DNA of 64,000 bases from Macrococcoides animalis (GTDB lineage Bacteria; Bacillota; Bacilli; Staphylococcales; Staphylococcaceae). The DNA lies in NCBI RefSeq assembly GCF_047425875.1, contig NZ_CP179727.1, forward strand, positions 310,001 to 374,000. Direction: 5' to 3'. The position numbers and the translations under genes were made by a program. This document shows, piece after piece, positions 15,926-24,645 of the stretch; positions within the stretch are counted from its first letter, which is position 1; each line of letters begins with the position of its first letter. Under the pieces are notes generated by a model that saw only the letters and a list, made by a program, of their open reading frames with translations, was not told where the DNA came from and did not search any database.

Positions 15926-17095
15926 TTACTCTGGTAAAATTTTAACGGTAACAACTTTTAAATATTTTGATGCCTTATATTTATCTGTAGTTTTAAAGTC
16001 TTTCGGTAATCCCATAACAGACTCGATTTCAAAATTACAAATGGGCTGTAATGTTTCCTCAATCATCGTTCTAAATTGCTTTAACTGAATATTTGATGCG
16101 TTAGTGGATAAAATAAGATAACCATTGTAATTTACTAACGGTACAGCAGCTGTAATCAATTCATGGTAGTTATCTTTTACTGAGAAAACTTTCTTCTTGT
16201 TACGTGAAAAACTAGGTGGATCTATAACAATAACATCAAATGTATTTAAATGACGATTAAAGTACTTTAATGCATCAAATGCATCAAGCGTGAAAAATTT
16301 TTGTGCCGTAATATCTATATCATTAATTGCAAAGTTTTGTTCCATTAGTTCAATAGAACGTTTTGCGATATCAACGTTGGTTGTATTATAATTATTAGTT
16401 GCAGCTGCAATTGAGAATCCACCAGAATATGCAAATAAATTTAAGAATTCTTTCCCCTTTGTATCAATTTTCAATAATTTTTTACGGACATCACGTTGAT
16501 CTAAAAATAATCCAGTCATTGCACCTTCATTTAAATCGATCATATAGTTTAAATTATTCTCTAAAATCATAATAGGAAACTCTACTTTTTCTTCTGTGAG
16601 TTGATGGGTTGTAACATTTTTATCATATCTTAATTTTTCAAATATACTTTTATACTCAAACACTTGTACAATTGCTTCAACAATCGCAGTTTTATATTTA
16701 TAAATTCCTTTTGAATACCACTGTATTAATAGATGACCATCATAGTTATCGATTGTGAAACCACCCAGCCCATCGCCTTCACCGTTATATAAACGGAAAG
16801 CATTCGTGTCAGTAGCATTAAATAACGAAGTTCTAAACGCTTTTGCTAGTTCAAATAATTTTATAAAATAATTTGTATCTATTGCCGATATAAAATCACT
16901 ATCTACTTTCCAACCAAAACCTCTGTTCTGTAGACCGCAGTAAAACGTTCCCAAATGTTCTGCTGTATCAGATTGTACAGTAAATAATTCACCTTCGTGA
17001 ATATCATCTTTTTGATAAATATCATCGTTTTCGATTAATAAATATCCTTGTTTAAATTTTTCTTGTTTGTTTCTTTTGAGGGTGACTCTTTTCAT
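15926..17095 (-). CDS. Class I SAM-dependent 23S rRNA methyltransferase, RlmI/YwbD-type
   Basis: 389 residues. An N-terminal PUA-like domain (about 1-75) is followed by an EEHUD-like linker region and a Rossmann methyltransferase domain. Visible motifs are LFAYSGGFSIAAA (SAM motif I, about residue 222), an acidic residue in TNVDIAKRS, and VIDPPSFSRNKKK (catalytic/DPPxF-type motif). Expected to methylate a cytosine C5 in 23S rRNA; the exact target position is not inferable. The start ATG has AAAGGAGT upstream. Confidence 0.88.
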   Translation of the reverse strand: MKRVTLKRNKQEKFKQGYLLIENDDIYQKDDIHEGELFTVQSDTAEHLGTFYCGLQNRGFGWKVDSDFISAIDTNYFIKLFELAKAFRTSLFNATDTNAFRLYNGEGDGLGGFTIDNYDGHLLIQWYSKGIYKYKTAIVEAIVQVFEYKSIFEKLRYDKNVTTHQLTEEKVEFPIMILENNLNYMIDLNEGAMTGLFLDQRDVRKKLLKIDTKGKEFLNLFAYSGGFSIAAATNNYNTTNVDIAKRSIELMEQNFAINDIDITAQKFFTLDAFDALKYFNRHLNTFDVIVIDPPSFSRNKKKVFSVKDNYHELITAAVPLVNYNGYLILSTNASNIQLKQFRTMIEETLQPICNFEIESVMGLPKDFKTTDKYKASKYLKVVTVKILPE

Positions 17096-17124
17096 AATTG
17101 TACTCCTTTTTTTTGAATATCTAT

Positions 17125-17133
17125 ACTATAACA
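17125..17133 (-). promoter_or_regulatory. Extended -10 promoter of the methyltransferase gene
   Basis: On the minus strand TGTTATAGT forms an extended -10 about 30 nt before the start codon and directly after the upstream terminator tail. The -35 is poor. Confidence 0.4.
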
Positions 17134-17134
17134 C

Positions 17135-17168
17135 AAAAAAGGTAGGTTACACCGAAGTGCACCCTACC
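17135..17168 (-). terminator. UUCG-capped terminator of the AuxB-like gene
   Basis: On the minus strand a 12-bp stem (GGTAGG...CAC / GTG...CCTACC), with one mismatch and one G-U pair, closes a TTCG tetraloop and is followed by six T residues. Confidence 0.92.
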
Positions 17169-17301
17169 GATAATATTTATATTTGGAAAAATAACGCCCA
17201 TCCCCATGGGTTGTTGTTTACTCTTTAATTATATACTGTATTGTTGTAGTACACAATAATAAATTCACAAAATATAACCCATGTGTGTTATATCACGCAC
17301 T

Positions 17302-18585
17302 TTAGTAATGCTTGCGTATGTGAATTAAATAAAGCGGGATTACAAAGATAAACATCAATAGCATTATAGGTGGAATGAAGAGAGCCAAATTAATACCTTT
17401 AAAAATCATTAAATAAATACTTGTTACAATCTTTATCGTTAAAAATGAAATACTAAACAGTTGACCAAAATGACCTTTATTTTTCAAATGAATACGAATA
17501 GTAAAGTATATATAAGCGATAATAACGATTAACAAACCTACAAGGTTAATCCATTCGTAAAAATATTGCATCTTTACAACATTAAATTTACTCGCATCAA
17601 ATAATATATTTCGATTATTCAATTCTATAATTGTAATAATAAACATCAATCCACTCAATAGGATTTCTACTAAAAAAGGCTTTATCCACTTTGGACGTTT
17701 AAACCAAAATGGAATATCGTCTTCTTGTAAATTAATTTTTTCTTGAATCCAATTCATCATTTTTTTAAAACTTAGAATGATTTTTTCATCTAGCTTTAGT
17801 GATGTAGATGAAAGTTTTTCAATTGTCGAGTTCGTTCCAGCCTGTAGCTTACGATTAATTTGATAATCACGTTTCTTTTTATTTCTACGACTTAATTTGT
17901 CTTCTTGTTGCTCTTGTTTAGTAGGCAATGTTCTTTTTAAGAAAACATAATTGATTAAACAAAGTGTTGCAAGTATCAATAATGAAATAAAGAAAAAATT
18001 AATGCTCATGACATCTAATGGTAAAACTTTTTCTTTATTCAAATTATCGTATACAGCCAATTGTGACATAAAATATGCTATCGCATAAATAGCGATTAAA
18101 ACAATAAAATGAAATTTTCGATAATTTTCATTGAGCTTTCTTCTATTTATCGTAAAATAAACAAGTACGATGAAGAAAATTAAATAAAATAATGAGTAGA
18201 AACCATAAACTTCAAACAAAAAGACTATGATTGCGACAAGAATCAAGCTTGCTGTTAATAAATAATAATAAGCAATTGTTTTATCAAAAATCGTTGATTC
18301 TTTTAATTTTTTAGACACATATATAAATGATAGCCCTATAATAATTAATATTACACCATATAAAATTGGATAGTTATTAATATAGTGACTGAGCAATTTA
18401 ATGAGTTCAAAAATATATATATTAATAAAATCAAAAAAATTATACATATGTAGTTTGTTTACTGCGATGTCCTTAAAATGTGCGATTTGCTTACCATGAT
18501 AAATAATAAATATACCTAAGAATATGCTCACAACAGCAAGTAAATAACCAATTAGGATTTCGAAATTTTTTTTAATCCAGTTCAT
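17302..18585 (-). CDS. Polytopic membrane protein, candidate AuxB homologue
   Basis: A 427-residue membrane protein with about 10-11 hydrophobic segments: six or seven N-terminal helices (1-215), a charged cytoplasmic loop (about 218-295, Lys/Arg/Glu-rich), then four helices (about 300-422). No catalytic motif is visible. Position between purD and ptsHI matches the staphylococcal gene for AuxB, a membrane factor reported to affect lipoteichoic acid stability and beta-lactam resistance. The assignment rests on position and topology only. Confidence 0.6.
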   Translation of the reverse strand: MNWIKKNFEILIGYLLAVVSIFLGIFIIYHGKQIAHFKDIAVNKLHMYNFFDFINIYIFELIKLLSHYINNYPILYGVILIIIGLSFIYVSKKLKESTIFDKTIAYYYLLTASLILVAIIVFLFEVYGFYSLFYLIFFIVLVYFTINRRKLNENYRKFHFIVLIAIYAIAYFMSQLAVYDNLNKEKVLPLDVMSINFFFISLLILATLCLINYVFLKRTLPTKQEQQEDKLSRRNKKKRDYQINRKLQAGTNSTIEKLSSTSLKLDEKIILSFKKMMNWIQEKINLQEDDIPFWFKRPKWIKPFLVEILLSGLMFIITIIELNNRNILFDASKFNVVKMQYFYEWINLVGLLIVIIAYIYFTIRIHLKNKGHFGQLFSISFLTIKIVTSIYLMIFKGINLALFIPPIMLLMFIFVIPLYLIHIRKHY

Positions 18586-18666
18586 ATTTCCACCTCTATA
18601 TCATTATATGAAAATACTCATTAAAAGTCTTTGAAATACATAAAAATCATCCTTAAGTATGAGAAT

Positions 18667-18691
18667 GTTTAGTGAAATTAATGTAGGGAAT
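18667..18691 (+). promoter_or_regulatory. SigB-type promoter
   Basis: GTTTAG (18667-18672), a 13-nt spacer and GGGAAT (18686-18691) match the general stress sigma-B consensus GTTTWW-N13-15-GGGWAW at 11 of 12 positions. It lies 35 nt upstream of the small ORF start. Confidence 0.65.
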
Positions 18692-18726
18692 ATATTAATT
18701 ATCAAAAGTATGAGGAGGAAATAATT

Positions 18727-18858
18727 ATGACTGACAAATACGAAGAAATTCAAAATGATGCTGAATTAGCGAAAGAAAATAACGAGAAACAAGAAAAAGA
18801 TGACAATAACGAAGGCTTAGAGCAAACAAAAGAGGATGTTCAAAAAACGTTAGAATAA
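18727..18858 (+). CDS. Small acidic protein, 43 residues
   Basis: ATG to TAA encodes MTDKYEEIQNDAELAKENN and continues to EDVQKTLE. It is highly hydrophilic (Glu, Asp, Lys, Asn, Gln), with no Cys, Trp, Phe or Pro, and is probably disordered or helical. A consensus GAGGAGG ribosome site lies 8 nt upstream, a SigB-type promoter lies before it and a strong terminator follows, so it forms a complete gene. Likely a stress-induced protein of unknown function (inference). Confidence 0.75.
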   Translation: MTDKYEEIQNDAELAKENNEKQEKDDNNEGLEQTKEDVQKTLE

Positions 18859-18865
18859 TATAAAG

Positions 18866-18890
18866 AAAAGTCGCCTTTAGGCGACTTTTT
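18866..18890. terminator. Bidirectional terminator between the small ORF and purD
   Basis: AAAAGTCGCC/GGCGACTTTT stem with a TTTA loop, flanked by A- and T-runs on either side. It ends the small acidic-protein gene on the plus strand and the purine operon on the minus strand. Confidence 0.9.
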
Positions 18891-18892
18891 GT

Positions 18893-20125
18893 TTATAATC
18901 CTTTATTTCCAATATCATTACGATAGAATAAACCTTTACTTTTTATGTGCTCTACTAACTTGTAACTGTTCACTCGAGCTTCTTGAAGGTCTTGTCCTTC
19001 ACCTAGAGCAATCATCACACGACCACCATTTGTAACCCACTGTCCGTCCACTTGCTTTAAAGCTGACACAATGTAATCTTTTTGATAATCATAACCTTCT
19101 ACAACATGACCTTTATCATAGTTTCCAGGATAACCGTTAGAAGCTAATACAACACCACAAATCGTTTTGTTTTGCCAAACCAAATCTAACGGTTGTTTTT
19201 GGTCTACTGCTTCAATAAGTTCAATAAAGTCTGTGTCTAAACGGCGTAATAACACTTGTGCTTCTGGATCACCAAAACGTGCATTAAACTCAATCACTTT
19301 TGGACCATCTGCTGTTACGATCGCGCCAACATATAGAATACCAAAGTAATTTAATCCTTCTTTATGCATCGCTTCAACCACAGGATAAACAATTTCGTTA
19401 TTAGTACGTTCAATGATTTTCTCACTAATATGGTTGACTGGACAGTATGCACCCATTCCACCCGTATTCGGACCAGCATCACCATCATATGCTCGTTTAT
19501 GGTCTTGTGCAATCGTATCAAAAGGAATACAGAAATCATCATTCACAAATACCATTAATGAAAATTCTTCACCTTCTAAATACTCTTCAAAGACTACTTT
19601 CGCACCTTCCTCAGCATAAAAATCATTGATAGCTTCATTTGCCATGGTCTCATCCATCGCTACGACGACACCTTTACCTGCAGCTAAACCATCATACTTA
19701 ATCACAATCGGCGTGCCTTGTGCTTTTACATATGCTAACGCGTCTTCTTTATTATCAATTGTTTCATAATTCGCAGTTGGAATATCATATTTCGCCATTA
19801 ATACTTTAGCAAAATCTTTAGATCCCTCCATTTGAGCTGCACGTGCGTTGGGACCAAATGTTTTAATTCCAGCAGCAGTTAATCGATCACTTAAACCATC
19901 GATTAACGGTTGTTCTGGTCCAACGACAACTATATCTATTTGATTATCTTTTGCGAAATTGACTATTTTCTCTTGATCATTTTCAGCGATATCTACGACA
20001 GTTGCCTCACGAGCCATCGCTTCATTCCCACGAATGACAAATACTTCTTCTACGCGCTCAGATTGACCTATTTTTCTAATTAATGCATGTTCTCTACCAC
20101 CAGAACCAATAACTAATACTTTCAT
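18893..20125 (-). CDS. purD: Phosphoribosylamine-glycine ligase (GAR synthetase)
   Basis: Second step of purine synthesis: phosphoribosylamine + glycine + ATP to GAR. N-terminal VLVIGSGGREHAL (PurD signature), an ATP-grasp domain with DGLAAGKGVVV, the signature RFGDPEAQ and GGRVMIALG near the C-terminus. 410 residues is typical. It is the last gene of the operon, 9 nt after purH. Confidence 0.97.
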   Translation of the reverse strand: MKVLVIGSGGREHALIRKIGQSERVEEVFVIRGNEAMAREATVVDIAENDQEKIVNFAKDNQIDIVVVGPEQPLIDGLSDRLTAAGIKTFGPNARAAQMEGSKDFAKVLMAKYDIPTANYETIDNKEDALAYVKAQGTPIVIKYDGLAAGKGVVVAMDETMANEAINDFYAEEGAKVVFEEYLEGEEFSLMVFVNDDFCIPFDTIAQDHKRAYDGDAGPNTGGMGAYCPVNHISEKIIERTNNEIVYPVVEAMHKEGLNYFGILYVGAIVTADGPKVIEFNARFGDPEAQVLLRRLDTDFIELIEAVDQKQPLDLVWQNKTICGVVLASNGYPGNYDKGHVVEGYDYQKDYIVSALKQVDGQWVTNGGRVMIALGEGQDLQEARVNSYKLVEHIKSKGLFYRNDIGNKGL

Positions 20126-20134
20126 AACTGCCTC

Positions 20135-21613
20135 CTAGTGTTTAAAGTGGCGAACGTCCGTCATTACCATGGCAATGCCAAACTCATTCGCTTTATTAAT
20201 TGAATCTTGATCTTTAATTGAGCCACCAGGTTGAACGATACATTTAATACCTGCTGCATGAGCTGTTTCAACCGTATCACTCATTGGGAAGAAGCCATCA
20301 CTCGCCATTACAACGTTATCGTTTATTTCAATTGCACGTTCAATTGCAATCTTCGCTGAGCCGACACGGTTCATTTGTCCAGCACCAATACCAACAGTTT
20401 GCTTATCGTTTGCTAAAACTATAGCATTTGATTTTACACTCTTCACAACTTTCCATCCAAGCTCTATAGCTTTCCATTGTGCTTCTGTCGGTTGTGTATC
20501 AGTCACGACACGCATATCTTCTTTTTTTACGTTTAATAAATCTTTATCCTGAACTAAATAACCACCAGAAACAGATACGAATTCTTTTTCATTTGCTTCA
20601 ACAGACATGTCTATTTCAAGTAAACGTAAGTTTTTCTTTTGTGTTAACACTGCTAATGCTTCCGCGCTAAAGCTTGGGGCAATAATCACTTCTAAGAAAA
20701 TTGAATGCATGATTTCAGCTGTCGCTTTATCTACTTCACGGTTAACAGCAACGATACCACCAAAAATACTCTGATTATCTGCATTATATGCATTTTCAAA
20801 AGCTTCCTCAATTGAAGCTCCTGTACCTACACCACATGGATTCATATGTTTAACTGCCACAGCCGCTGGAATATTAAACTGTTTAGCTAAGAAAAGTGTT
20901 GCATCTGCATCTTTAATATTGTTAAAGCTTAATGGTTTTCCATGTAATTGTTTTGCTCCAGCCAACGTGTTATTCGCATCACTCGTTTTCACAAATTCAG
21001 CAGCTTGGTGAGGATTCTCACCATAACGTAATGCTTCTTTGTTATTGCTAAAGAAGTTAACAATTGCTTCGTCATATTTATTTGTGTGCGCAAATACTTT
21101 TACCATTAAAGATTTACGGTACTCGTAATCTACTGTATCTGTTTTAATTTTTTCAATGATTATATTGTAATCAGTCGGATCAACAACTGTAATTACGTGT
21201 TTAAAGTTTTTAGCAGATGATCGTAACATAGTTGGTCCACCGATATCGATATTTTCGATTGCATCAGCTTCTGTAACATCAGGCTTTGCAACTGTTGCTT
21301 CAAATGGATATAAATTCACTGCAACCAAGTCGATTGGTGCAATATTATGCTCTTCAAGCGCAGCTACATGCTCACTATTATCACGATCAGCTAAAATACC
21401 ACCGTGAATATTTGGGTGTAATGTTTTGACACGTCCATCCATAATTTCAGGAAAGTTCGTTAAATCACTGACTGATTTTACTGGAATATTATTTTCTTCT
21501 AATGTCTTCTTTGTACCACCTGTAGAGTAAACTTCAAAGTGATTTGCTACTAATTTTTGTGCAAATTCAACGATTCCTGTTTTATCTGAAACACTTAATA
21601 ATGCTTTTTTCAT
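20135..21613 (-). CDS. purH: Bifunctional AICAR transformylase / IMP cyclohydrolase
   Basis: Catalyses the last two steps to IMP. The N-terminal cyclohydrolase domain has ALLSVSDKTGIVEFA, YSTGGT and RVKTLHPNIHGG. The C-terminal transformylase domain has LRYGENPHQAA, VKHMNPCGVG (K-H pair) and the closing ASDGFFPMSDTVE and QPGGSI.DQD segments. 492 residues. Close spacing to purN and purD. Confidence 0.97.
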   Translation of the reverse strand: MKKALLSVSDKTGIVEFAQKLVANHFEVYSTGGTKKTLEENNIPVKSVSDLTNFPEIMDGRVKTLHPNIHGGILADRDNSEHVAALEEHNIAPIDLVAVNLYPFEATVAKPDVTEADAIENIDIGGPTMLRSSAKNFKHVITVVDPTDYNIIIEKIKTDTVDYEYRKSLMVKVFAHTNKYDEAIVNFFSNNKEALRYGENPHQAAEFVKTSDANNTLAGAKQLHGKPLSFNNIKDADATLFLAKQFNIPAAVAVKHMNPCGVGTGASIEEAFENAYNADNQSIFGGIVAVNREVDKATAEIMHSIFLEVIIAPSFSAEALAVLTQKKNLRLLEIDMSVEANEKEFVSVSGGYLVQDKDLLNVKKEDMRVVTDTQPTEAQWKAIELGWKVVKSVKSNAIVLANDKQTVGIGAGQMNRVGSAKIAIERAIEINDNVVMASDGFFPMSDTVETAHAAGIKCIVQPGGSIKDQDSINKANEFGIAMVMTDVRHFKH

Positions 21614-21623
21614 TGTAAGCTCC

Positions 21624-22190
21624 TTATTGAATTATTTTTTTGATTACTCTTGGATATAATTCATACTCAAGGTTTTGTACACGTAGTTGTAAAGTTTCTT
21701 CTGTATCATCTTCGTAAATTGGACAACTCATTTGATCAATGATTTTACCTGTGTCCATTCCATTATCAACATAATGTACTGTGGCACCCGTTACGCGCAC
21801 ACCAAATTGTAGAGCTTGGCCAACTGCATTTTTACCTGGGAAACTCGGTAATAACGACGGATGAATATTTAAAATTTTACCTTCATATTCATGTAATAAC
21901 GTGTCACCGATGAGCTTCATATAGCCTGCTAGAATGATCCATTCTACTTCATCGCGGTGGAGTTGTTTTAAAATTGCTTCTTCATAAGCCACTTTATTTT
22001 CGTATTGATTTAATTCGAAAATATGCACAGGTGTTCTAAATCGTCGTGCGCGTTCAATCGCAAATGCTTCACGTTTATCTGTATATAGACCAACAACTTC
22101 TATTTCAGTTAAATAATTTGCTTGAATGTTTTCCATGATTTTTTCATAATTTGAACCATTACCTGAAGCAAATATTGCAACTTTCTTCAT
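21624..22190 (-). CDS. purN: Phosphoribosylglycinamide formyltransferase
   Basis: Formylates GAR using 10-formyl-THF. N-terminal ASGNGSNYEKI phosphate loop, catalytic region LNIHPSLLPSFPG (conserved Asn-His) and the VHYVDNGMDTGKII segment with the catalytic aspartate. 188 residues. It lies 2 nt from purM. Confidence 0.97.
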   Translation of the reverse strand: MKKVAIFASGNGSNYEKIMENIQANYLTEIEVVGLYTDKREAFAIERARRFRTPVHIFELNQYENKVAYEEAILKQLHRDEVEWIILAGYMKLIGDTLLHEYEGKILNIHPSLLPSFPGKNAVGQALQFGVRVTGATVHYVDNGMDTGKIIDQMSCPIYEDDTEETLQLRVQNLEYELYPRVIKKIIQ

Positions 22191-22192
22191 GT

Positions 22193-23224
22193 TTAAACCC
22201 CCGTGATTTCTATTTCTTTATCACCAGATACGACTTTACCAAGCGTGTAAACTTGTTCATTTAATTGTGATTGCAATACAGATTGAATATTTTCAACTTC
22301 GCTTTCATTTACAACAAAGATAAATCCGATACCCATATTGAAAATATTGTACATTTCCATTACATCGATTTTACCTTTTTCCTGTAATAAATCGAATATT
22401 GGTAATTTTGGAATAGAAGTTACATCTATTGCTGGATAAACACCTTCAGGGAAGACACGTGGAATATTTTCAATGAATCCGCCACCTGTAACATGACACA
22501 TACCATTTACTTTCGCATTTTCTAAAACAGCTTTTGCTGCTTTTACATAAATACGTGTAGGTTCTAAAACAGTATCTAAAAGTGTTTTACCATCTGCAAA
22601 ATCTGCAGTTAAATCTAAATTATTATCTTTAATAATTTTTCTTACTAAGCTATAGCCATTTGAATGAATACCACTTGAAGCTAAACCTAAAATGACATCG
22701 CCTTCAACAATTTTTGAACCATCGATGTATTCAGGTTTCTCTACTGCACCAACAGCAAAGCCAGCGATATCGTAATCACCAACATGATACATATCACCCA
22801 TTTCAGCTGTTTCGCCACCGATTAATGCACATTCACTTTGTACACAACCTTCAGCTACACCTTTAACAATTTGTTCTACAATGATTGGATCTACTTTGTT
22901 TAACGCTAAGTAGTCTAAGAAATAAAGTGGCATTGCACCCGTTGTTAAAATATCATTCACACACATTGCAACTGCATCTATACCAATCGTATCGTGTTTG
23001 TTTGAATCAATTGCTAAACGTAATTTTGTCCCTACACCATCTGTACCAGATACAAGAACAGGTTGCTTCATGTTAAGTTGTGATAAATCGAATGCCGCAC
23101 CGAAACTACCTAATCCTCCAAGTACCTCTTTACGCATTGTTCTATCAACGTGCTTTTTCATTCTTTCTACTGCTTCATAACCCGCGTGAATATCTACACC
23201 GGATGCTTTATAACTTTCAGCCAT
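22193..23224 (-). CDS. purM: Phosphoribosylformylglycinamidine cyclo-ligase (AIR synthetase)
   Basis: Closes the imidazole ring using ATP. AIR synthetase N-domain with GTDGVGTKLRLA, the IGGETAEM motif and the C-domain HVTGGGFIENIPR. 343 residues. The ATG is within 2 nt of the purF stop. Confidence 0.97.
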   Translation of the reverse strand: MAESYKASGVDIHAGYEAVERMKKHVDRTMRKEVLGGLGSFGAAFDLSQLNMKQPVLVSGTDGVGTKLRLAIDSNKHDTIGIDAVAMCVNDILTTGAMPLYFLDYLALNKVDPIIVEQIVKGVAEGCVQSECALIGGETAEMGDMYHVGDYDIAGFAVGAVEKPEYIDGSKIVEGDVILGLASSGIHSNGYSLVRKIIKDNNLDLTADFADGKTLLDTVLEPTRIYVKAAKAVLENAKVNGMCHVTGGGFIENIPRVFPEGVYPAIDVTSIPKLPIFDLLQEKGKIDVMEMYNIFNMGIGFIFVVNESEVENIQSVLQSQLNEQVYTLGKVVSGDKEIEITGV

Positions 23225-23226
23225 GG

Positions 23227-24645
23227 TTAGACTCCCTTCTTCTTCTTCTCTTTGTCTTCAGGTAATAAGTGATCGACGATTTCGATTGGATAATTACCAG
23301 TGAAACATGCATTACATTCCCCTTTTGAATCAAACTGACTAAACACTTCATGCATACCTTCAACCGATAAATATGTTAATGAGTCTACTTCTAAAATATC
23401 TTTTATTTCATCTACGCTCTTATCTGATGCAATCAGTTCTGCATGTGTCGATACATCGATGCCGTAATAACAAGGGTGAATTAAAGGTGGAGAAGAAATT
23501 GCCATATGCACTTCTTTTGCACCTGCATTTTTTAAAGTTTTGACGATAAATTTACTTGTTGTACCACGAACAATTGAATCATCAATAACCACTACACGTT
23601 TACCTTCTATAACGTCTCTTACTGGTGAGTGTTTCATACGTACAGCACGTTCACGTAATGTTTGATTTGGCGCAATAAATGTACGACCCACATATCTATT
23701 CTTGATTAAGCCTTGTTCATTCGGCAGTCCAGACTCCATTGAGAATCCTCTAGCTGCTTGTAAAGAAGAATCGGGCACACCGATGACAATATCCGCTTCA
23801 ATATCCATTTCTTTTGCAAGTTGTTGTCCTAATGCTTTGCGGACTTCATATATAGAATGATTCCTGAATTCAGAGTCAGGGCGCGCAAAATAAACATACT
23901 CCATAGAACACATGTGAGATTCAGTCTTTGTTGTATACGTATCTTCAATCAATCCATCATTGTTAAATACTAATACTTCACCTGGCTCAATATCACGAAT
24001 ATAATCAGCACCGATTGCAGTGAATGCACACGTCTCACTTGCCACACAATATGCTCCGTCCACTTTACCTAACATTAACGGGCGTACACCATTACTATCG
24101 CGCGCAACAAACATTTGTTCCGGATGTAGAACTAAAAATGCAAATGCACCTTTGATTTGATTTAGTGCTGCTTTAAAATTAGTAAATTTATTAGATGATT
24201 TTGCTTTTAATAACAGATGGCCTAATACTTCAGAATCACTTGATGTCTGGAATATTGCACCTTCAGATTCTAAAGCGAGTTTGATTTGCTCAGCATTCGT
24301 TAAATTCCCATTATGCGCTAACCCAATATCCCCTTTAGAATGTTTAAAAATAAAGGGTTGCACATTTGATAATTCTGATGCACCAGTTGTCGCATAGCGT
24401 ACATGGCCGATCGCATGGTTAAAATCACTTAATGAACTCAGTTTCACTTGGCTAATAGCTTCCGGTAATAATCCCATACCACGTGCCCCATAAATATTCG
24501 ACTCGTCAGAACAAACAATACCCGCACCTTCTTGACCACGATGCTGTAATGAATGAAGTGCCATGTATGTGAGGTCAGCGGCATTTGGGTGACCCCAAAT
24601 ACCGAAAACGCCACATTCTTCATTTAGGCCTCTGATGTCATACAT
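23227..24645 (-). CDS. purF: Amidophosphoribosyltransferase
   Basis: Committed first step: PRPP + glutamine to phosphoribosylamine. A 10-residue propeptide precedes the catalytic Cys (MYDIRGLNEEC, C11), which should become the N-terminus after processing. The glutaminase domain has HSLQHRGQEGAG and GHVRYATTG; the PRPP site is VVVIDDSIVRGTTS; cysteines for a Fe-S cluster are present, including ECNAC near the C-terminus. 472 residues, slightly short at the C-terminus compared with S. aureus. Overlaps purL by 22 nt. Confidence 0.96.
   Translation of the reverse strand: MYDIRGLNEECGVFGIWGHPNAADLTYMALHSLQHRGQEGAGIVCSDESNIYGARGMGLLPEAISQVKLSSLSDFNHAIGHVRYATTGASELSNVQPFIFKHSKGDIGLAHNGNLTNAEQIKLALESEGAIFQTSSDSEVLGHLLLKAKSSNKFTNFKAALNQIKGAFAFLVLHPEQMFVARDSNGVRPLMLGKVDGAYCVASETCAFTAIGADYIRDIEPGEVLVFNNDGLIEDTYTTKTESHMCSMEYVYFARPDSEFRNHSIYEVRKALGQQLAKEMDIEADIVIGVPDSSLQAARGFSMESGLPNEQGLIKNRYVGRTFIAPNQTLRERAVRMKHSPVRDVIEGKRVVVIDDSIVRGTTSKFIVKTLKNAGAKEVHMAISSPPLIHPCYYGIDVSTHAELIASDKSVDEIKDILEVDSLTYLSVEGMHEVFSQFDSKGECNACFTGNYPIEIVDHLLPEDKEKKKKGV

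Noticed and set aside
17180..17215. Second terminator-like hairpin (CCCAT/ATGGG) after the AuxB-like gene
   Set aside because: A short stem with an internal loop; the UUCG-capped terminator at 17135-17168 is far stronger, so I did not list this as a feature.
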